A stretch of 64,000 nucleotides of DNA from Batkoa obscura (GCA_030770535.1 JASVEC010000023.1:496001-560000), one strand, 5' to 3'; numbered from the stretch's first letter, positions 10,469-22,337 are shown. Notes: generated by a model not told the origin, from the letters alone. Translations and numbers: made by a program.

Positions 10469-11593
10469 TTAATGAGTTCTACAGGTTGAGTTACATTCCT
10501 CAATGCTAGTAAAAGCAAGACATCCACCACAACCACCATAAACGTCTTCAACACATTTGCCTTTAGATGGATCAAAATGATAAGATGGGAAAGCTCCACG
10601 ACACATTCCAGAGTCAGTTTTGATGTAACATTTTCTATCAAATTTGACTAAAGGATTGAAAATTACATCTGGAATTTCAACTTTGCAAGATTCTTGAGAG
10701 AAAGAGCCATTAGTTTTGGGTTCTTCTTTCTTGGCTGGTTGACTGTTCTTTTTTACACATGAGCTTTCACATTCTTGCTTACTTTCAAACACAAGACATC
10801 CATCAGCACAACCTCCAAAGGAATCTTCAATACATTTACCAGTAGCTGAGTCAAAGTGATAAGATTCAATAGACATACGACACATACCAGGTTCAGTCTT
10901 AATAAAACATTTATCATCTAATTTTTTCAAATCAGCGGATAAGTTATTAGGCTTATTAACTTTGCAAGAGCCCTCCATTTTTCGTTCTTGTGGCTTAACT
11001 TGAGTAGCTGGTTGGTTACTCTTTTTTACACATGAGCTTTCACATTCTTGCATGCTACCAAATACGGAGCAACCATCAGCACAGCCACCAAAGATATCTT
11101 TAACACATTTATTTTGTTTCAAGTCAAAGTGATAAGAAGAGAAGGCAGCACGACACATACCAGGTTCAGTCTTAATAAAACATTTATCATCTAATTTGTT
11201 CAACTCAGCTGATAGATTTTTAGGCTTATTTACTTTGCAAGAGTCTTGAGGTTCTTCTTGTGGTTTGGTTTGAGTAGTTGATTGGATAATGTTTTTAACA
11301 CAGATGCCTTCACACTCTTTCATGGTACTGAAAGCAAGACATCCATCATCACAGCCTCCATGGAGACCTTTGACACATCTACCAGTAGCTTGATCAAAGT
11401 GATAAGATGGGAAAGCAGCACGACACATACCAGGTTGAGTTTTAATAAAACATCTATTATCCAAATTTTTGTATTGAGGATTGTTACTAGTTTTGATTAC
11501 TTTACAGTCCTCTTGCTTAAAATTGGATGATCTTTGAGAGCTACTTACAGCTAATAAGGCGAATAAAGTTAAAGTTCTAAGTACACTATTCAT
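10469..11593 (-). CDS. Secreted four-domain Kunitz-type protease inhibitor, copy 3
   Basis: Third 374-residue copy, virtually identical to copy 2 over the coding region. Only the last two residues differ (ending CRTH rather than CRIR), because the near-identity stops close to the stop codon. Upstream, near-identity ends at about 11670, roughly 77 bp before the ATG, after which only diverged homology remains. Four eight-cysteine Kunitz domains have Arg at each P1. The role is the same as copies 1 and 2: a secreted inhibitor of trypsin-like serine proteases. Confidence 0.93.
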   Translation of the reverse strand: MNSVLRTLTLFALLAVSSSQRSSNFKQEDCKVIKTSNNPQYKNLDNRCFIKTQPGMCRAAFPSYHFDQATGRCVKGLHGGCDDGCLAFSTMKECEGICVKNIIQSTTQTKPQEEPQDSCKVNKPKNLSAELNKLDDKCFIKTEPGMCRAAFSSYHFDLKQNKCVKDIFGGCADGCSVFGSMQECESSCVKKSNQPATQVKPQERKMEGSCKVNKPNNLSADLKKLDDKCFIKTEPGMCRMSIESYHFDSATGKCIEDSFGGCADGCLVFESKQECESSCVKKNSQPAKKEEPKTNGSFSQESCKVEIPDVIFNPLVKFDRKCYIKTDSGMCRGAFPSYHFDPSKGKCVEDVYGGCGGCLAFTSIEECNSTCRTH

Positions 11594-12400
11594 GTTTGAT
11601 TTTATAAATGTCTAAAATTTGTATTATTTTATATAATCTAATCTAATTGTTTTTTTTTAAATATTATGTGTTCATTTTATCTGTTTATATATCCATCACA
11701 ATCCTTATTTTTACTCACTCCAATCAATGTCTGACTTGTTTTTTATAAAAATCTTGGCTCAAGTAATCCAGTAACTTTCGTCCACTATTAAAGAACTATA
11801 ATAAGTTTCGATCATTATACTTTATTTATAATTTGGCAAAAAATCAAATAGAGTTCCGAGTAAGAACTTAAAAGTGAAAAATAACAAACTTAAAGCATCA
11901 TTTTTGAACTTCTTTCTATATTTGTGTTATTCTGCAGCTGTTATGCTTAGTATGTCATTTAATATTGGTAACCTCATATTAATTAATGTAAAAATTAAAG
12001 TGCTATAATTTATTGATTCAACGAGTTCTTTAAACTATATTTAATAGATATTAATAGACTTTATATTATTAATTCTTAATAAAAACAATAAAACTATACT
12101 ATTAAATTCAATTCACACATTTTTAATTAGTATAAAGTTGCTTTAATAAAATAAGGTTGTAAATGTCATATGTGTTCTTTGATATAAAATATCTTTTATA
12201 GATAAATGATATGTTATAATTTCTTAAAATCATGTAATGTTATTAACAAACTATATTCACTTATCTTGAAAGACTCTTTTGAAATCCTAGACCAAGTGTT
12301 TATTGCTTTTACATTTCAGTATTCTAGCTATTTAGAATAGTGATTTAATAACAAGTCTCAATAAAAAGATTACTAATTAGAAAATGTCGGGTACGGATAC
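11594..12400. repeat. Duplicated upstream flank, copy 3
   Basis: Homologous to the flanks at 2439 and 7400 but diverged after the first 77 bp. Shared landmarks include CTTTATTTATAATTTGG near 11820 and GAGTTCTTTAAACTATA near 12030. Homology becomes hard to follow beyond about 12400. Confidence 0.6.
11684..11691 (-). promoter_or_regulatory. TATA-like box of Kunitz copy 3
   Basis: TATATAAA on the minus strand, 91 bp upstream of the ATG at 11593. It keeps the position seen in copies 1 and 2 although it lies outside the near-identical block. Confidence 0.5.
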
Positions 12401-12689
12401 TTGCTTTGCTCTAAACTTAGTTACGTAACTTAATATTCTATAAATGATAATCTCAACAATTACAATGACTAAAATTTTATACGTTATTAATAATAAACAC
12501 TAATTAATTATTAGTAACTTTATCTTTGTTAAGTACTATTTTTCAACTAATACAATTGATTTTTAATTATCGTGGTGCCCTTACCAAACATGATTTAAAT
12601 GTTAGGGATGTCTGAATTAGTTTCATTTTATCTAATTTTTAAATAATTTTTTGTATTTTAAAAACTTCGCTTAAAATTTTATAAAATCA

Positions 12690-12789
12690 AATGGGAGTGT
12701 TTTTTTTGACTTCATTATTTTTTCCATTTTTAAGCGCTATTTAAGCGGAAAAGTTAGTAAAATTCTTAAACAAAAATACATTCACAAAT
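12690..12789 (+). repeat. Miniature inverted-repeat element, copy 7
   Basis: About 100 bp, AATGGGAGTGT ... ACATTCACAAAT. The ends have decayed, while the centre (TTTAAGCGCTATTTAAGCGG) is preserved. Confidence 0.8.
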
Positions 12790-13150
12790 TTTTTATTAAA
12801 ATAAAAATACCCAGAAACAGTTCTAAGTTATTCTATTATAGTTTATAATCTAAGTTAGCTGAATTTCTACTAGATCTTAAACATATATTCTTATAAAACT
12901 TTATTGAGAAATATTTATTATTGACTGTTTTATAACCAACATTGTAGATTTGCTATCAAATAAATAAACTATTTTAATGTTACAATTACATTATTAATAT
13001 GTTGCCAAGTTAATAAATAGCTACATCGGAGAGAGTGGTTAGCCCCAAAGCTATAATTAACCATCCATATATAGTACAAATAATAATAGTTTTTACATAT
13101 TGTTACAGTTACTTATTCTTTGAGTATTTATTAACTTAACTATTAATAAC

Positions 13151-14840
13151 TTAAGTAATCTTAACATTTAATAATCTATTTCTATCATTTAAAAAACTAC
13201 TCACTTGCTTTGTAAATATCAAAACTTTTAGATTCTCTGTTATTTTCGTAAGATAAGCTGAGGTTGATCTTTTAATTTTTCTATTTTCTATAGACTCTAT
13301 AACTTTAATTGGGACTATATCGCTTTTTTTTTGATGTATCAGATACTGGATAACAATACAGTTTATTGTATGTTTAATAAATTGTAAATACTTCTTAATA
13401 CCTTGCATCTCTATTATTCTTTTTGTGTTTTTGTTTCTTTTATACTTTTAAATTATATCTGTTTTCCCATTATTAACAGTCGAGTTATTAATTTTGTTAT
13501 GCTTGCAAATAAAAGCCTCAAATCTTGAAATTAATTGATCGATATCTTCTATTTTACCTAACGCTTCAAAACTACTTTTCCATTTTGAAAGGTTTCCAAA
13601 ATGTCCATCAACTATACTTTTTCCATGATGCTCAGCAAGAAAATTAAGATTAACATTCAAACTACTATTTATTTTATGAATCTCTTTAAACATATAGTGT
13701 AGAAACTCTTGGGATCTAAAATGATTTCCTGTATCTGCCCATATATTAATTTTTGTAAACTTTTTAAATAGAAGCTCTGTAGAGATCAAATTGATTAAAC
13801 AATCTCCTGCATATGCTGAATCATGATTCAATATTTCAGATAAATAATCAAAGTAAACTTTGCCTATTGTTTTATCATCTTTTAAATATAATACACCAAA
13901 GCCTAATACTGATATAGCTTGTTTATTATAATGATCTAAATTTATTGAATCTGGTCTTGTTCCTATTTCCATATTTTGTTTAAAATCTAAAATTATTATA
14001 CAACTTTTATTATTTAATTTTTTAATAGTTTCATTAAATGTGTTTTTTTGAGTATTAACACAGAATTTATGTAATTTGTATAATTTTTCTTCTTCGTCGA
14101 AAATTTCTTCTATCTCTGCTTTGTTTTTTGCTGTATTTATTTTATTTTCAAATAACTTTTTTCTAACTGTATACTGGGTACACATATTACATAGATCCGT
14201 TTTTCTTGCTGGATTTTTGAAATTACTTGGTATATATTTAAAGAACGTTGACCTAGCTACTGCTTTATCTCTTAGATCATTCAAATATTTACTATATATC
14301 ATTCTTCTACTTTTACTTAATATATATATTATCTGATGAATATTTACTATCGTTATTTTTTTTATTAAATCTTGATGAAATAGTTGAATCATTTAGTAAA
14401 TATTGTATGATAGTTTCAATTTGGTCATCTTTAATTTTTTTTGTATTTTTAATAATAGGTTTTAATGTTGATATTTTATTATTATTACTTGTTTTTGAAT
14501 AATCATATTGATTTCTATTTATATTAAACCCAAAACTCTTACATTCATCAAAAGAATATGCTGAATCTATAGTTGATAACAATGCTACTTATTGATTTTT
14601 GTTTCCTGTTTCCCTCAAAGCACTAATTTTATACATTGCTTGATTAAGTTTATTGTTATCGATAGTAAACTTTGATAATATATCTTTTCTTTGTTTTGTT
14701 TTATTATAAAATTTCATAAACCCTAAATTGCTATAAGTAACTCTTAAAGTTGATGTAAATGAATTACAATATTTATATTGTTTACTTCTCTCTATTGTTT
14801 TAAAATTTTCAAAAACTCCATTCCGAAGTTTAGTTATGAA
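13151..14840 (-). mobile_element. Decayed DNA transposon, probable DDE-type transposase
   Basis: A minus-strand coding track about 1.7 kb long is broken by about three frame interruptions, with frames at 14313-14582, 13448-14392 and 13151-13408. The best-preserved part has a CxxC (DLCNMC), then DFKQNMEIG, then ADTGNHFRSQEFLHYM, then EHHGKSIVDGHFGNLSKW. Spaced acidic residues followed by an HGKS-(V/C)DG-G motif recur in uncharacterised transposase-like proteins of animals and protists. A DDE catalytic core is an inference from that pattern. Basic, Asn/Lys-rich arms flank it. I could not identify terminal inverted repeats or target duplications. Codon use is very A/T-rich, like the spacer. No link to the short inverted-repeat family is demonstrated. 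Confidence 0.55.
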
Positions 14841-15120
14841 AGTTTACATTTTATTTTTATTTCAATAAAAATAAAGTCAAATAACTCTATTTACATAATT
14901 ATATAGTTATATATTTAATATTTAATAAATATTTAACAGAAACATTATAAAACGTATAGTTATAAAAATTAACTATTTAAGAAAAAGAAACAATTAAAAT
15001 AAGTTTTAAATAAAGAAATTTAATTTTAAGCTTTCTAGATTTAACTGTTATGTCAAAGAGACAAATTTAAAACAAAATTTGAATTAATTTCTAAGTTCTG
15101 AAACCAATTTGGACAACTTC

Positions 15121-15226
15121 ATATGGAGATGTATTTTTATATTTAAGAATTATACTAACAGTTTTTCTGCTCAAATAATGCTTAAAAAAGGAAAAGTGAT
15201 GAAATCAAAAAGGACATTCCCACATA
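15121..15226 (-). repeat. Miniature inverted-repeat element, copy 8
   Basis: About 106 bp, ATATGGAGATGT ... CATTCCCACATA. The branch-site-like string reads TATACTAACAG in this copy. Confidence 0.85.
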
Positions 15227-16636
15227 GATAAAATGAATTCAAGATATGAGTTAGTTTAAAGCCAAGGTCCAATTTTTGTCTAATTTTGATTTTAGTAAAA
15301 ACTGTGAATTAAGTAAAATGTTACGAAAATGGTTGCTTTTTGTAATTTGATTCATATAGAAACGTTTTTTTTATTTAGTATTTTAATCTTTGAAACATTT
15401 TATACCATATAGATAGTGAACAAAAAAGAGAGGCTGACGAATTTATTTTTAATTTTAACCAGAATTTTAAACTTGCTTATATATTGAATATTAGAGTATA
15501 AAAATTTACTAGTGAGGATCTTAGCTTAAAGTAATGTTTAATCTGGGGTGCTTATTATAAAATTATTAAGTTAAATCAAACCTTAAAAAAATATTTTCGA
15601 GTAAATTAAACAAAAATTTACTTGTATGGTTTCAAGACCAAAAAGAGTATCTTCAGGGATTGCTTGATACACAGCCAAGCACCTCAGCTGTTAAACCACG
15701 AGTCCTTCTTTTATAGTTGATAGACATATTAAACTAAACATAAACTATTATTGTGATTATTGTTCTGTTTTACTATACTTTTTCAAATATTTCGTTAAGT
15801 GAGATATTTTTAAATTAATTTAGTTGTTACATTTATTAAATTTCAAAGTTTATATATAGAATAATGAAACTAATCATCTTTGGGCCACAACTCATCCCTC
15901 ACTAATGTATAAACACATTGGTACTGTTAAATAAAAGTCAATTTTTAAACAAGTTCTTTATCTACTATATCATTGGTATAGCTGTTGTATATTAAAACTT
16001 TACAGGTTTTTAATTTATGATTAGATTGTATTAAAAGTTTAAGAATTCAATTATAAAAAATTTAAATGATTGAAGTTTAAATACCAAATATTAATTTCAT
16101 TATTTTATCTTTCTAAAAACTATTTATATAATATTTGTATACAACATTCATATACAATAAATTATTTAGACAAGTTGACCAGAACACTATGATTTATTTA
16201 TAACCAGTTGAACTAAATGAAAGTGTCAATTATAATTAGCTAATTAACTTTGGAATTCCTTGATTAAATGGCAAACTAAAAGTACATTTTTTAAATAAAT
16301 AAAACATCAAATTTAATGATTGATAATCTGATAATAATATCAAAGTCCACTATTATGATATCTTAAATACAGTTGTTTTAAAAATAATGTATCATATTTA
16401 TTCTTTAGTTAACAAATTCATCGAAATCACCATAAAACTAAAATAGTACTACTATGAAAATATAAAGCAAACTTCACCTATTAGACAATAAAGTTTAATT
16501 GTTATCATAGTATTCAAGTAAGCACAAATATTATTAATTTAAGTATTTCAAGTTTAATTGATATTAAGATAAGCAAAATAAAAAACCAGATGAAAGTTAG
16601 TATAAGTAAATTTGCCTTTATTTATATATTGTGAAA
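15227..16636. other. AT-rich spacer
   Basis: Apart from the tRNA-like string at 15624-15708, I see no gene or repeat here. Confidence 0.5.
15624..15708 (-). ncRNA. Possible degenerate class II tRNA-like sequence
   Basis: Read on the minus strand, this has an A-box-like CGTGGTTTAACAGC. A 5-bp stem with a 7-base loop follows (CTTGG-CTGTGTA-TCAAG), then a small hairpin like a long variable arm (ATC-CCTGAA-GAT) and a B-box-like GGTCTTGAAACC. No matching acceptor stem is found, so it is a tRNA pseudogene or tRNA-derived repeat at best. Confidence 0.25.
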
Positions 16637-17524
16637 TCAATTCATAATATGATAAGTTTGACATGTCGACTCACATTCTTGTATACTTTTAAAAGCTAAA
16701 CAGCCATCATCACAACCTCCAAAGTTTGCTTCTACACACTTGTTTTGAGTAGTATCAAAATGATAAGATGGAGTAGCACCACGACACATGCCTGATTGTG
16801 TTTTAATAAAGCACTTGTCATCCAATTTGTTCAAAGATTCAATCATAATTTTTGGTTTAGAAACACTACATTTCTTTTGTCCAAAAGGTTTCATGGACTG
16901 AGGTTCCTCTTTTATTGGTTGAATACTCATTCTCAAACATGAGCTTTCACATTCTTGTATACTTTTAAAAGCTAAACAGCCATCATCACAACCTCCAAAG
17001 TTTGCTTCTACACACTTGTTTTGAGTAGTATCAAAATGATAAGATGGAGTAGCACCACGACACATGCCTGGTTGTGTTTTGATAAAGCATTTATTATCTA
17101 ATTTACTCAAGAATCCGGTCATAATTTTTGGTTTAGAAACACTACATTTCTTTTGTCCAAAAGGTTTCATGGACTGAGGTTCCTCTTTTATTGGTTGAAT
17201 ACTCATTCTCAAACATGAGCTTTCACATTCTTGCATAGTCTTGAAAGCAAAACAACCATCATTACAGCCTCCAAAGGTCGATTGTACACATTTGTTTTGC
17301 TTTGGACTAAAATGATAAGAAGAGATATTAGCCATACAACGCCCGCTTTGACTTCTAATAAAACATTTTTCATTTAATCTGTAGGATTGAGACTTATAGC
17401 TCTTATGTACTTTACATCCATCCTGTTTAAAGCTCGTGAGGCTTTCACAATTGACAACAAAAAATAAAACTAACAAAGCTAAGCCAGTAACTATATTATT
17501 CATTATGATCTTATTATTTATCAA
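16637..17524 (-). CDS. Secreted three-domain Kunitz-type protease inhibitor
   Basis: 295 residues. An N-terminal hydrophobic signal sequence is followed by three eight-cysteine Kunitz domains at about 54-104, 146-196 and 238-288. The P1 residues are Met64 in domain 1 (GRCMA) and Arg156 and Arg248 in domains 2 and 3 (GMCRG). Domain 1 would therefore prefer chymotrypsin- or elastase-like proteases and the others trypsin-like ones. Domains 2 and 3 and their linkers form a tandem repeat of 276 bp (92 codons) that is nearly identical. The ATG at 17522-17524 has an alternative in-frame Met at residue 8, which would give a more typical signal peptide. It lies downstream of the decayed transposon and is more divergent than the 374-residue copies. 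Confidence 0.9.
   Translation of the reverse strand: MINNKIIMNNIVTGLALLVLFFVVNCESLTSFKQDGCKVHKSYKSQSYRLNEKCFIRSQSGRCMANISSYHFSPKQNKCVQSTFGGCNDGCFAFKTMQECESSCLRMSIQPIKEEPQSMKPFGQKKCSVSKPKIMTGFLSKLDNKCFIKTQPGMCRGATPSYHFDTTQNKCVEANFGGCDDGCLAFKSIQECESSCLRMSIQPIKEEPQSMKPFGQKKCSVSKPKIMIESLNKLDDKCFIKTQSGMCRGATPSYHFDTTQNKCVEANFGGCDDGCLAFKSIQECESTCQTYHIMN
16673..17224 (-). repeat. 276-bp internal tandem duplication in the three-domain Kunitz gene
   Basis: The string CTACATTTCTTTTGTCC starts at 16866 and again at 17142, and the flanking linker and domain sequences repeat in register. One unit is exactly 92 codons, one Kunitz module plus linker. The high identity points to a recent internal duplication or homogenisation. 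Confidence 0.85.
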
Positions 17525-20500
17525 AAAATATTTAAATTTATAAAGAAACCTTTTTTATTTATATTGTTTTTTCAGATCCTTTCGTTTACTTTTTTTATCA
17601 TTTTATTTACCTCTTAATGTATTGTGATTTTTATCACACTTGTTTATACTTTTTGCTCTTACCTTTCTTATAGAAGGTTATTACTAGTTTTGCTATTTTT
17701 ATCATAATAGCTCCGCTTATTTTGTATACTGTACTATTGTGTAATGTGTTTTATTTTCATCAAGTTTAGCAGTTAAGTTATATTTATGAGATAACTGTCT
17801 CCGTTAAATATTTATAATGATATAGTTATATTTTAGAAAGGGAAAAAATAAATGTATCAAATATATGTATAAATGGCTTAGATGATTAGATTGAATTTTG
17901 AATTTATAGAATGTTAAGTAGTCCAAGTTACAAAAAAATGTGACAAACTTTTAATGAATTAGATAGCTTTTTGTATTTATTTCGTATGAAATAAAATCCT
18001 ATTCTATATCTATTAAATGTAACAATTAATTATAAAGCCATCCTCTAATATATTAAAAATAAATCATAGTCAAATTGTTTTTAGTCTAAAAGCTGAATAT
18101 TTTATTCTACAAATTGAGATAACAATTTAACAATATAAATTAAAATAGTCTTTTTATATTAATATGTTTCTTTTAAATCTGTATCAGTAAATTAATTTAT
18201 TGCTGTGGCAATATTTTAAAAAAATAGTTTATATGACTATCAATTTTACAGAATTTAATCATTTATTTAATATGGCTTTACCTTTGTTAATGATAGTTAA
18301 TTAATATAATAAAAACAAGCTTTTTATTATATTAATACATCTTTTATAAAGTTCGTTAATTTTGTGTGATAAGTGAATTTTTAAGAAGGCTTGTGCAAGA
18401 TAATTGTAGCGATAACAATCTATTATTTAATGAATTATGTTATATAATAATTCCAATGTAGAACTATTTATTATATAATCTGATTTATTGTTTCTAGATA
18501 GTAAATCATAACTTTTGTTTACTACTAATAGTAATGCTATTATCGTTAATAATAGATGGAAGCACTTTTCCATAAGATAAATTTAAAAGCTTGGTTAGCT
18601 TTACAAGTTTTATATTATGACTTAAATTTGAACCTTGTGAATTCATATTAAAATACCACTAGTTGAATCTTAAACAAAAAACATTCATTTACAGTCTATT
18701 TTGATAGAGCAGCTTGAAGTTCAACGTCTTTCGTTGTTTCTCATTTGTGTTTAATTTTTTTTAACATGAATTTAAAGCTACAAAAAGAGCAGCAGTGCAT
18801 AAATTCATAATAATAAAATTTAGCCACAAATTAAAAGCAACAAAAGAAATCTTACTGCAAACTGTCCTAAATCAAAATTGAAAAATATTTGAGTTTAAAC
18901 TGGCCTATATTTAAAAATTATATAAAAATAGCTTTCTTGAATTGATATTTATTTTAAACTTATAACGTTTTTTGATAAAACTATTTTAAACCAATGTATT
19001 GTTTTTTGAGAATATAGAATATAAAGATAGAAGTTTTTTAATTTTTTACAAGGTTCAAGTGTTTTAGTAACTAAAATGAAATTTAAATAAAAAGAGGTTT
19101 AAGAGATTGAATCAAATGGACACTAGATAAATTATTTAATTGGTTTTAATCAAAGGGCCCCTCCCATCATTCATTTAAACACTAGACTTGAAAGCCGTCA
19201 AGAGATCTAATAGCGCGTTTTGGTTTAAATTATCATTCAACTTGTCAAAAAAGAGGAACCATCATAGGTTTAAGTTGGTATGAGAAAGAGGTTATTTATG
19301 ATTATATTTTTAGGTACATGATTTTTATTTTATAACAAGCATTAGTAATCGATAAACAAATTATTATAGGGAGCTTATTTGAATATTAAAGTTAATACAG
19401 AAAAACTATTCATTTTAAGTTTTTATGATTTAAAAAAATCACTTTAGACATTAAATTACTACTTCTATTTTACTATGCTAAAAAAAGTACTAAAACAATG
19501 TGAGCTTCACAGTGGTATATAATTCATTTATTTCAAAAAACTGATTTTTGTCTTTGAAGTCATTTTAAAGTTTATATTACTTCTTTTTTCATAAAATATT
19601 AAATTATATAAAGATCAAATAAAGCGCTTTAGGGGTATTTAATTTTCAAGATTTTTAAAAAATTCTCTAAATATATTTTACTTATCCATTTTTGAAAGAA
19701 GTAAAAAGATAATAGGGAGAGTATTAATTAAAACATCAACCCCTAATTTTTACTTGCTACTTATATTGGCACTAAAAAGCAATATTCAAATGCAAACATG
19801 TATTTTAATAAATTTATTATGATTTAATTTCATAATCCGTAATTCATTAATAATATATTTATTATATACTAAACAATAAATCCAATACTTTATATTTTCA
19901 AATAAATTACAAAGTAGTACCGAATACGATAGTTATTATATCATGTGTACATGTAATATAGAATTATGTAGATTTTGCTTCAACTTTATTATGAAAATTT
20001 ATAAAGTCAGCTATCTATTATAGTAAAGAAAGTTGAAATACCTCTATATTTCTCACAGAATAATAACTTATTTTTACTAATATTATATAAAATGGTTAAA
20101 TAACAAAAATAGATGTGGTATAATTTTTATTACTATTGATAGTAGTAAGTATCGCAATTTGTTATATTGAATTTTGAACATATTAAAAATTGAGAAATAA
20201 GGGAGGTTTAATATAAATATCTTTTGACTAGTTCCTTTCATTTTATTAATAAAAAAATAAATGACTGGTAATAGGGGATGATAAAATAAAAAGTAAAGAT
20301 TGGGAATTTTCTTAATTTAGTACTGATTTTAAGTATGACTAAATTAACTGATCGTATTTGAACATCTGATAATTATTAGGGGTTAAAAATATTTATATTT
20401 ATAATATCAAATCATTAAGTTTTATTTTTATTTTTTAAAATAAATAAATGAAATTTTTGGATTAAAGGGGGTGTATGAATTTATGACAGCTTATAGATAT

Positions 20501-20769
20501 TTTTAAAAATATTTAAATTCCATTAGTTTTGCTATAGATAGATACTATTAAACATAATCTCAATATCATCCAAGTGTAATAATAATTTAAGAATAATTTT
20601 AAAATGATTTGATAAATATCAATATACTTGTTTATACTTGTTTTATATTCATTATCAATTAATACTTTTTGGTCAGAAAAGTTTAAACTTTATTTAACAG
20701 TAAAGCTCATAGAAAGCATAAATTGCATAAACGTATTAGGAAAAAAATTTATTTAATTTAAATATTATA
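17525..20769. other. 3.2-kb gene-poor stretch
   Basis: Very AT-rich, with stop codons in all frames. I recognise no gene, RNA or member of the short repeat family here. A TATA-like TATAAATAAA lies about 30 bp upstream of the Kunitz start at its left edge. Confidence 0.5.
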
Positions 20770-21624
20770 TTAGGACTGAATGAAATTATGTAGAATAGTC
20801 AAAACACGTGAGTTATAGGGAACTTGATCATGCTCTCCAAAATCACCATTGATATTACTTACATTATAGTTGAGAGCTTCAAGTTTTTTTGAAAAGTTAC
20901 TGCTTTGCTCAACATTTACTAAAGTATCATTAGTAGAATGAATTAATAAAACTTTGGGAGATAATTTAGATTTTGAAGGGCTATTAATACAATATTGAGG
21001 GGATGCTTTATCCCATGTTGACATAATTTCATCTTTTAATTTTATGTCTTCACCAAATGCCGGAGCAATGAAACCAGAAACATAGCCTAGATTTTCTTTT
21101 GCTAGTAATTTTAGATCAAATATACCATCGATTAAAACGACTCCTTTGATATTTTGAATTTTAGCTAAACTTTTGTTATCAAAGTTATCATTTAAAATAT
21201 ATTCATTAGTATTGAATGCAATCAAAGAAGAAATATGAGCACCAGCACAATGTCCCCCAATATAAACGTTTTTATCATTAAATCCATATTTAACTATAGT
21301 TGAAGTAACATTGAGAAATCCTTTTAAAGAATCCTTAACATGAATTGGGTGCTTTATATTACTTTTTTCGGCTTTTTTACTTAAAGGATAGTGGACCAAA
21401 GCAGTAACAATACCATATCTACTTGCTAAATTGGCTGCCATGTTAATACTTGAGTCTATATCTTTAGATACCCAAGCACCACTATAATACCACACAACTA
21501 CAGGGGAGTTGGTTCGTCTTTCATTTGGAAGTATTAAATCAAAGTAATTGTTTTCATTCAAATCACTGTACAATATTTTTTCTTGGATGTGTATGTTATC
21601 TGGAAGGGGTCTTGTTATAAACAT
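20770..21624 (-). CDS. Alpha/beta hydrolase (kynurenine formamidase-like) with a Cys nucleophile
   Basis: 284 residues without introns. The fold signature is clear: an early strand PVVVWYYSGAW where relatives have HGGAW, a nucleophile elbow GGHCAGAH (Cys126), the strand VVLIDGIFDL, then HSTND with Asp233 and GEHDQ with His265. The order and spacing fit the kynurenine formamidase/esterase group, which usually has GHSAGAH. The nucleophile is Cys instead of Ser, and the oxyanion-hole HGG is changed to YSG. Dienelactone hydrolases show that a Cys-His-Asp triad can work in this fold. The enzyme may thus have altered activity or be inactive. No signal peptide is evident, so it is probably cytosolic. 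The substrate is unknown. Confidence 0.85.
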   Translation of the reverse strand: MFITRPLPDNIHIQEKILYSDLNENNYFDLILPNERRTNSPVVVWYYSGAWVSKDIDSSINMAANLASRYGIVTALVHYPLSKKAEKSNIKHPIHVKDSLKGFLNVTSTIVKYGFNDKNVYIGGHCAGAHISSLIAFNTNEYILNDNFDNKSLAKIQNIKGVVLIDGIFDLKLLAKENLGYVSGFIAPAFGEDIKLKDEIMSTWDKASPQYCINSPSKSKLSPKVLLIHSTNDTLVNVEQSSNFSKKLEALNYNVSNINGDFGEHDQVPYNSRVLTILHNFIQS

Positions 21625-22337
21625 TAATATTGGTATTGTATAAAAATATGTTATACTTACATTTTCTCTCTTGGCGTGACCCTTTTGTTAATTGCATTCT
21701 AAATAAAGATCAATATGTTAATCATATAGAAAGATAAAAACGTACTGCATATGTTGTAAGGGATAATAGAATAAATAAGTTGAAGAAGATTGATGGCATT
21801 ATTATAAATACTTTGAAAAATAAGCAAAACGAGTTATATTTATACTCTTTTTGTAGGAATGTATTCAATAGCTAAAGTATCTTAAGAATGATTTAAATTT
21901 TGGTAATTGGGTAACTATGAGAATACAAGTAATAAAATACATTAAATGATACTTTTGTAGGGTAAATACACCAAATTATTGGTATAATGATTTATTAATA
22001 AATGGTTGTTTTTACTGTTTATTTGAATAGAGGATAAAAAACGAATGATCGTTTTTAATTCCATCATTTTAAAATACCATATAAATACATTACATTTTAT
22101 CATTCAAAAGTGCCAACTAGATTTATCAGGATTATGTTGAGATCCATCCTTTATTTTTTTCTCTCATGAAAATGTCATGCACATTTACATAATGAGCAGA
22201 ACACAAGGCCATAAAACTTTGTTAAGGGCACTTTTTATGGTGGGTAATTACGGAACAAGTTAAATGTAAAAGCAGTCAAATCTTCTAATGTCTTTTTATT
22301 TTAAGAAGTCTTACATATAAGTAAAATTTAAATAAAC
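21625..22337. other. Spacer upstream of the hydrolase
   Basis: Probable promoter region of the minus-strand hydrolase at the left side; nothing else is recognised. Confidence 0.4.
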
